From the NCBI GenBank assembly GCA_029266615.1, contig JAQSWN010000095.1:1-47653 (forward strand): DNA of 47,653 nt, in the 5' to 3' direction. Under the pieces are notes generated by a model, which was not told the DNA's origin, made no database searches, and saw only the letters and a list, made by a program, of their open reading frames with translations. Made by a program: the position numbers and the translations under genes. Shown one piece after another: positions 47,505 through 47,653 of the stretch (the first letter of the stretch is position 1; the number at the start of each line of letters is the position of its first letter). The DNA is from Polyangiaceae bacterium (GTDB taxonomy: Bacteria > Myxococcota_A > Polyangia > Polyangiales > Polyangiaceae).

Positions 47505-47653
47505 TCAATTTCGGATCGGCAAAACCGCTTCCACCCGCGACATTTCATTGATTTCGAGGTTCTGCACGAGCGGCGTGAGACTCGGCCCGTCCGCGGGAGT
47601 TTGGGTTTTGCCCAGCGCGCGGAGGAAGTACGGAGGGACGGCGCGGAACAGCA
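47505..47653 (-). CDS. 3' end of an unidentified gene (5' truncated by window edge)
   Basis: The last 48 codons of a leftward gene, too short for the usual frame listing: it includes 'VPPYFLRALGKTQTPADGPS' and 'TPLVQNLEINEMSRVEAVLP', and ends at TGA 47505. Codon usage and amino-acid composition look genuine, and the stop overlaps a possible TTG start of the lactonase-family gene. No family recognised. Confidence 0.6.
   Translation of the reverse strand, partial: LFRAVPPYFLRALGKTQTPADGPSLTPLVQNLEINEMSRVEAVLPIRN

Overview
This is a high-GC, gene-dense bacterial chromosome segment that looks myxobacterial. It most likely comes from the Polyangiales/Sorangiineae. The signs are a Ser/Thr kinase with an appended extracytoplasmic region, long Gly/Ser/Ala-rich lipoprotein linkers, a VLCAD-like acyl-CoA dehydrogenase, a polyhydroxyalkanoate-type protein, abundant GTG and TTG starts, and no phage or plasmid genes. 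Assignments come from reading the translated sequence and remembered family knowledge; no database search was run.

Layout. 1-3.1 kb: the end of a unit encoding an MBL-fold hydrolase and an S9 peptidase, closed by a hairpin terminator. 3.2-4.7 kb: cysS. 4.9-13.6 kb: a complete Nit1C-type cluster. It holds a GAF/sigma-54 activator, a good -24/-12 promoter with an upstream palindrome, then tightly overlapping genes for the Sll0783/MSMEG_0572 protein, nitrilase, radical SAM protein, GNAT, AIR-synthase-like protein, glycosyltransferase, and a protein that fuses the small MSMEG_0570 family to the MSMEG_0569 flavoprotein. In other bacteria this cluster is tied to nitrogen starvation and growth on cyanide. 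13.6-15.4 kb: an octaheme c-type cytochrome lipoprotein follows by 23 bp on the same strand. 15.4-20.9 kb (minus strand): a five-gene oligopeptide/oligosaccharide ABC importer in which one ATPase has a degenerate signature motif. 21.2-23.4 kb: a PQQ-type sugar dehydrogenase lipoprotein, preceded by a frameshifted and internally deleted diheme cytochrome gene.

23.5-30.2 kb: a repeat-rich lipoprotein, an H1-tailed DUF4287/SRPBCC protein, divergent acyl-CoA dehydrogenase and Rieske oxygenase genes, a DUF420 protein, a PEGA lipoprotein-like protein and a DUF1349 protein. 30.2-33.3 kb (minus): a coupled kinase-dtd-DUF4112 unit. 33.4-37.5 kb: ferredoxin, EEP-family phosphohydrolase, ROK sugar kinase, quinone oxidoreductase, a membrane protein and a PHA-system protein. 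37.5-41.9 kb: amidase and glycogen phosphorylase, the latter ending in a terminator whose loop is its own stop codon. 41.9-42.8 kb: an 840-bp gene-free stretch with three degenerate copies of a roughly 42-bp repeat. 42.8-47.7 kb: a two-domain CE12-like/BD-FAE-like esterase, transaldolase with a UUCG terminator, a UPF0126/TRIC-type membrane protein, a lactonase-fold protein and the 3' end of one more gene.

The most interesting unit is the Nit1C locus, for its nitG-nitH fusion, its readable sigma-54 control and the neighbouring octaheme cytochrome. The remaining carbohydrate-related genes (esterase, ABC importer, sugar dehydrogenase, ROK kinase, phosphorylase, transaldolase) suggest polysaccharide use and central sugar metabolism but are not one operon.
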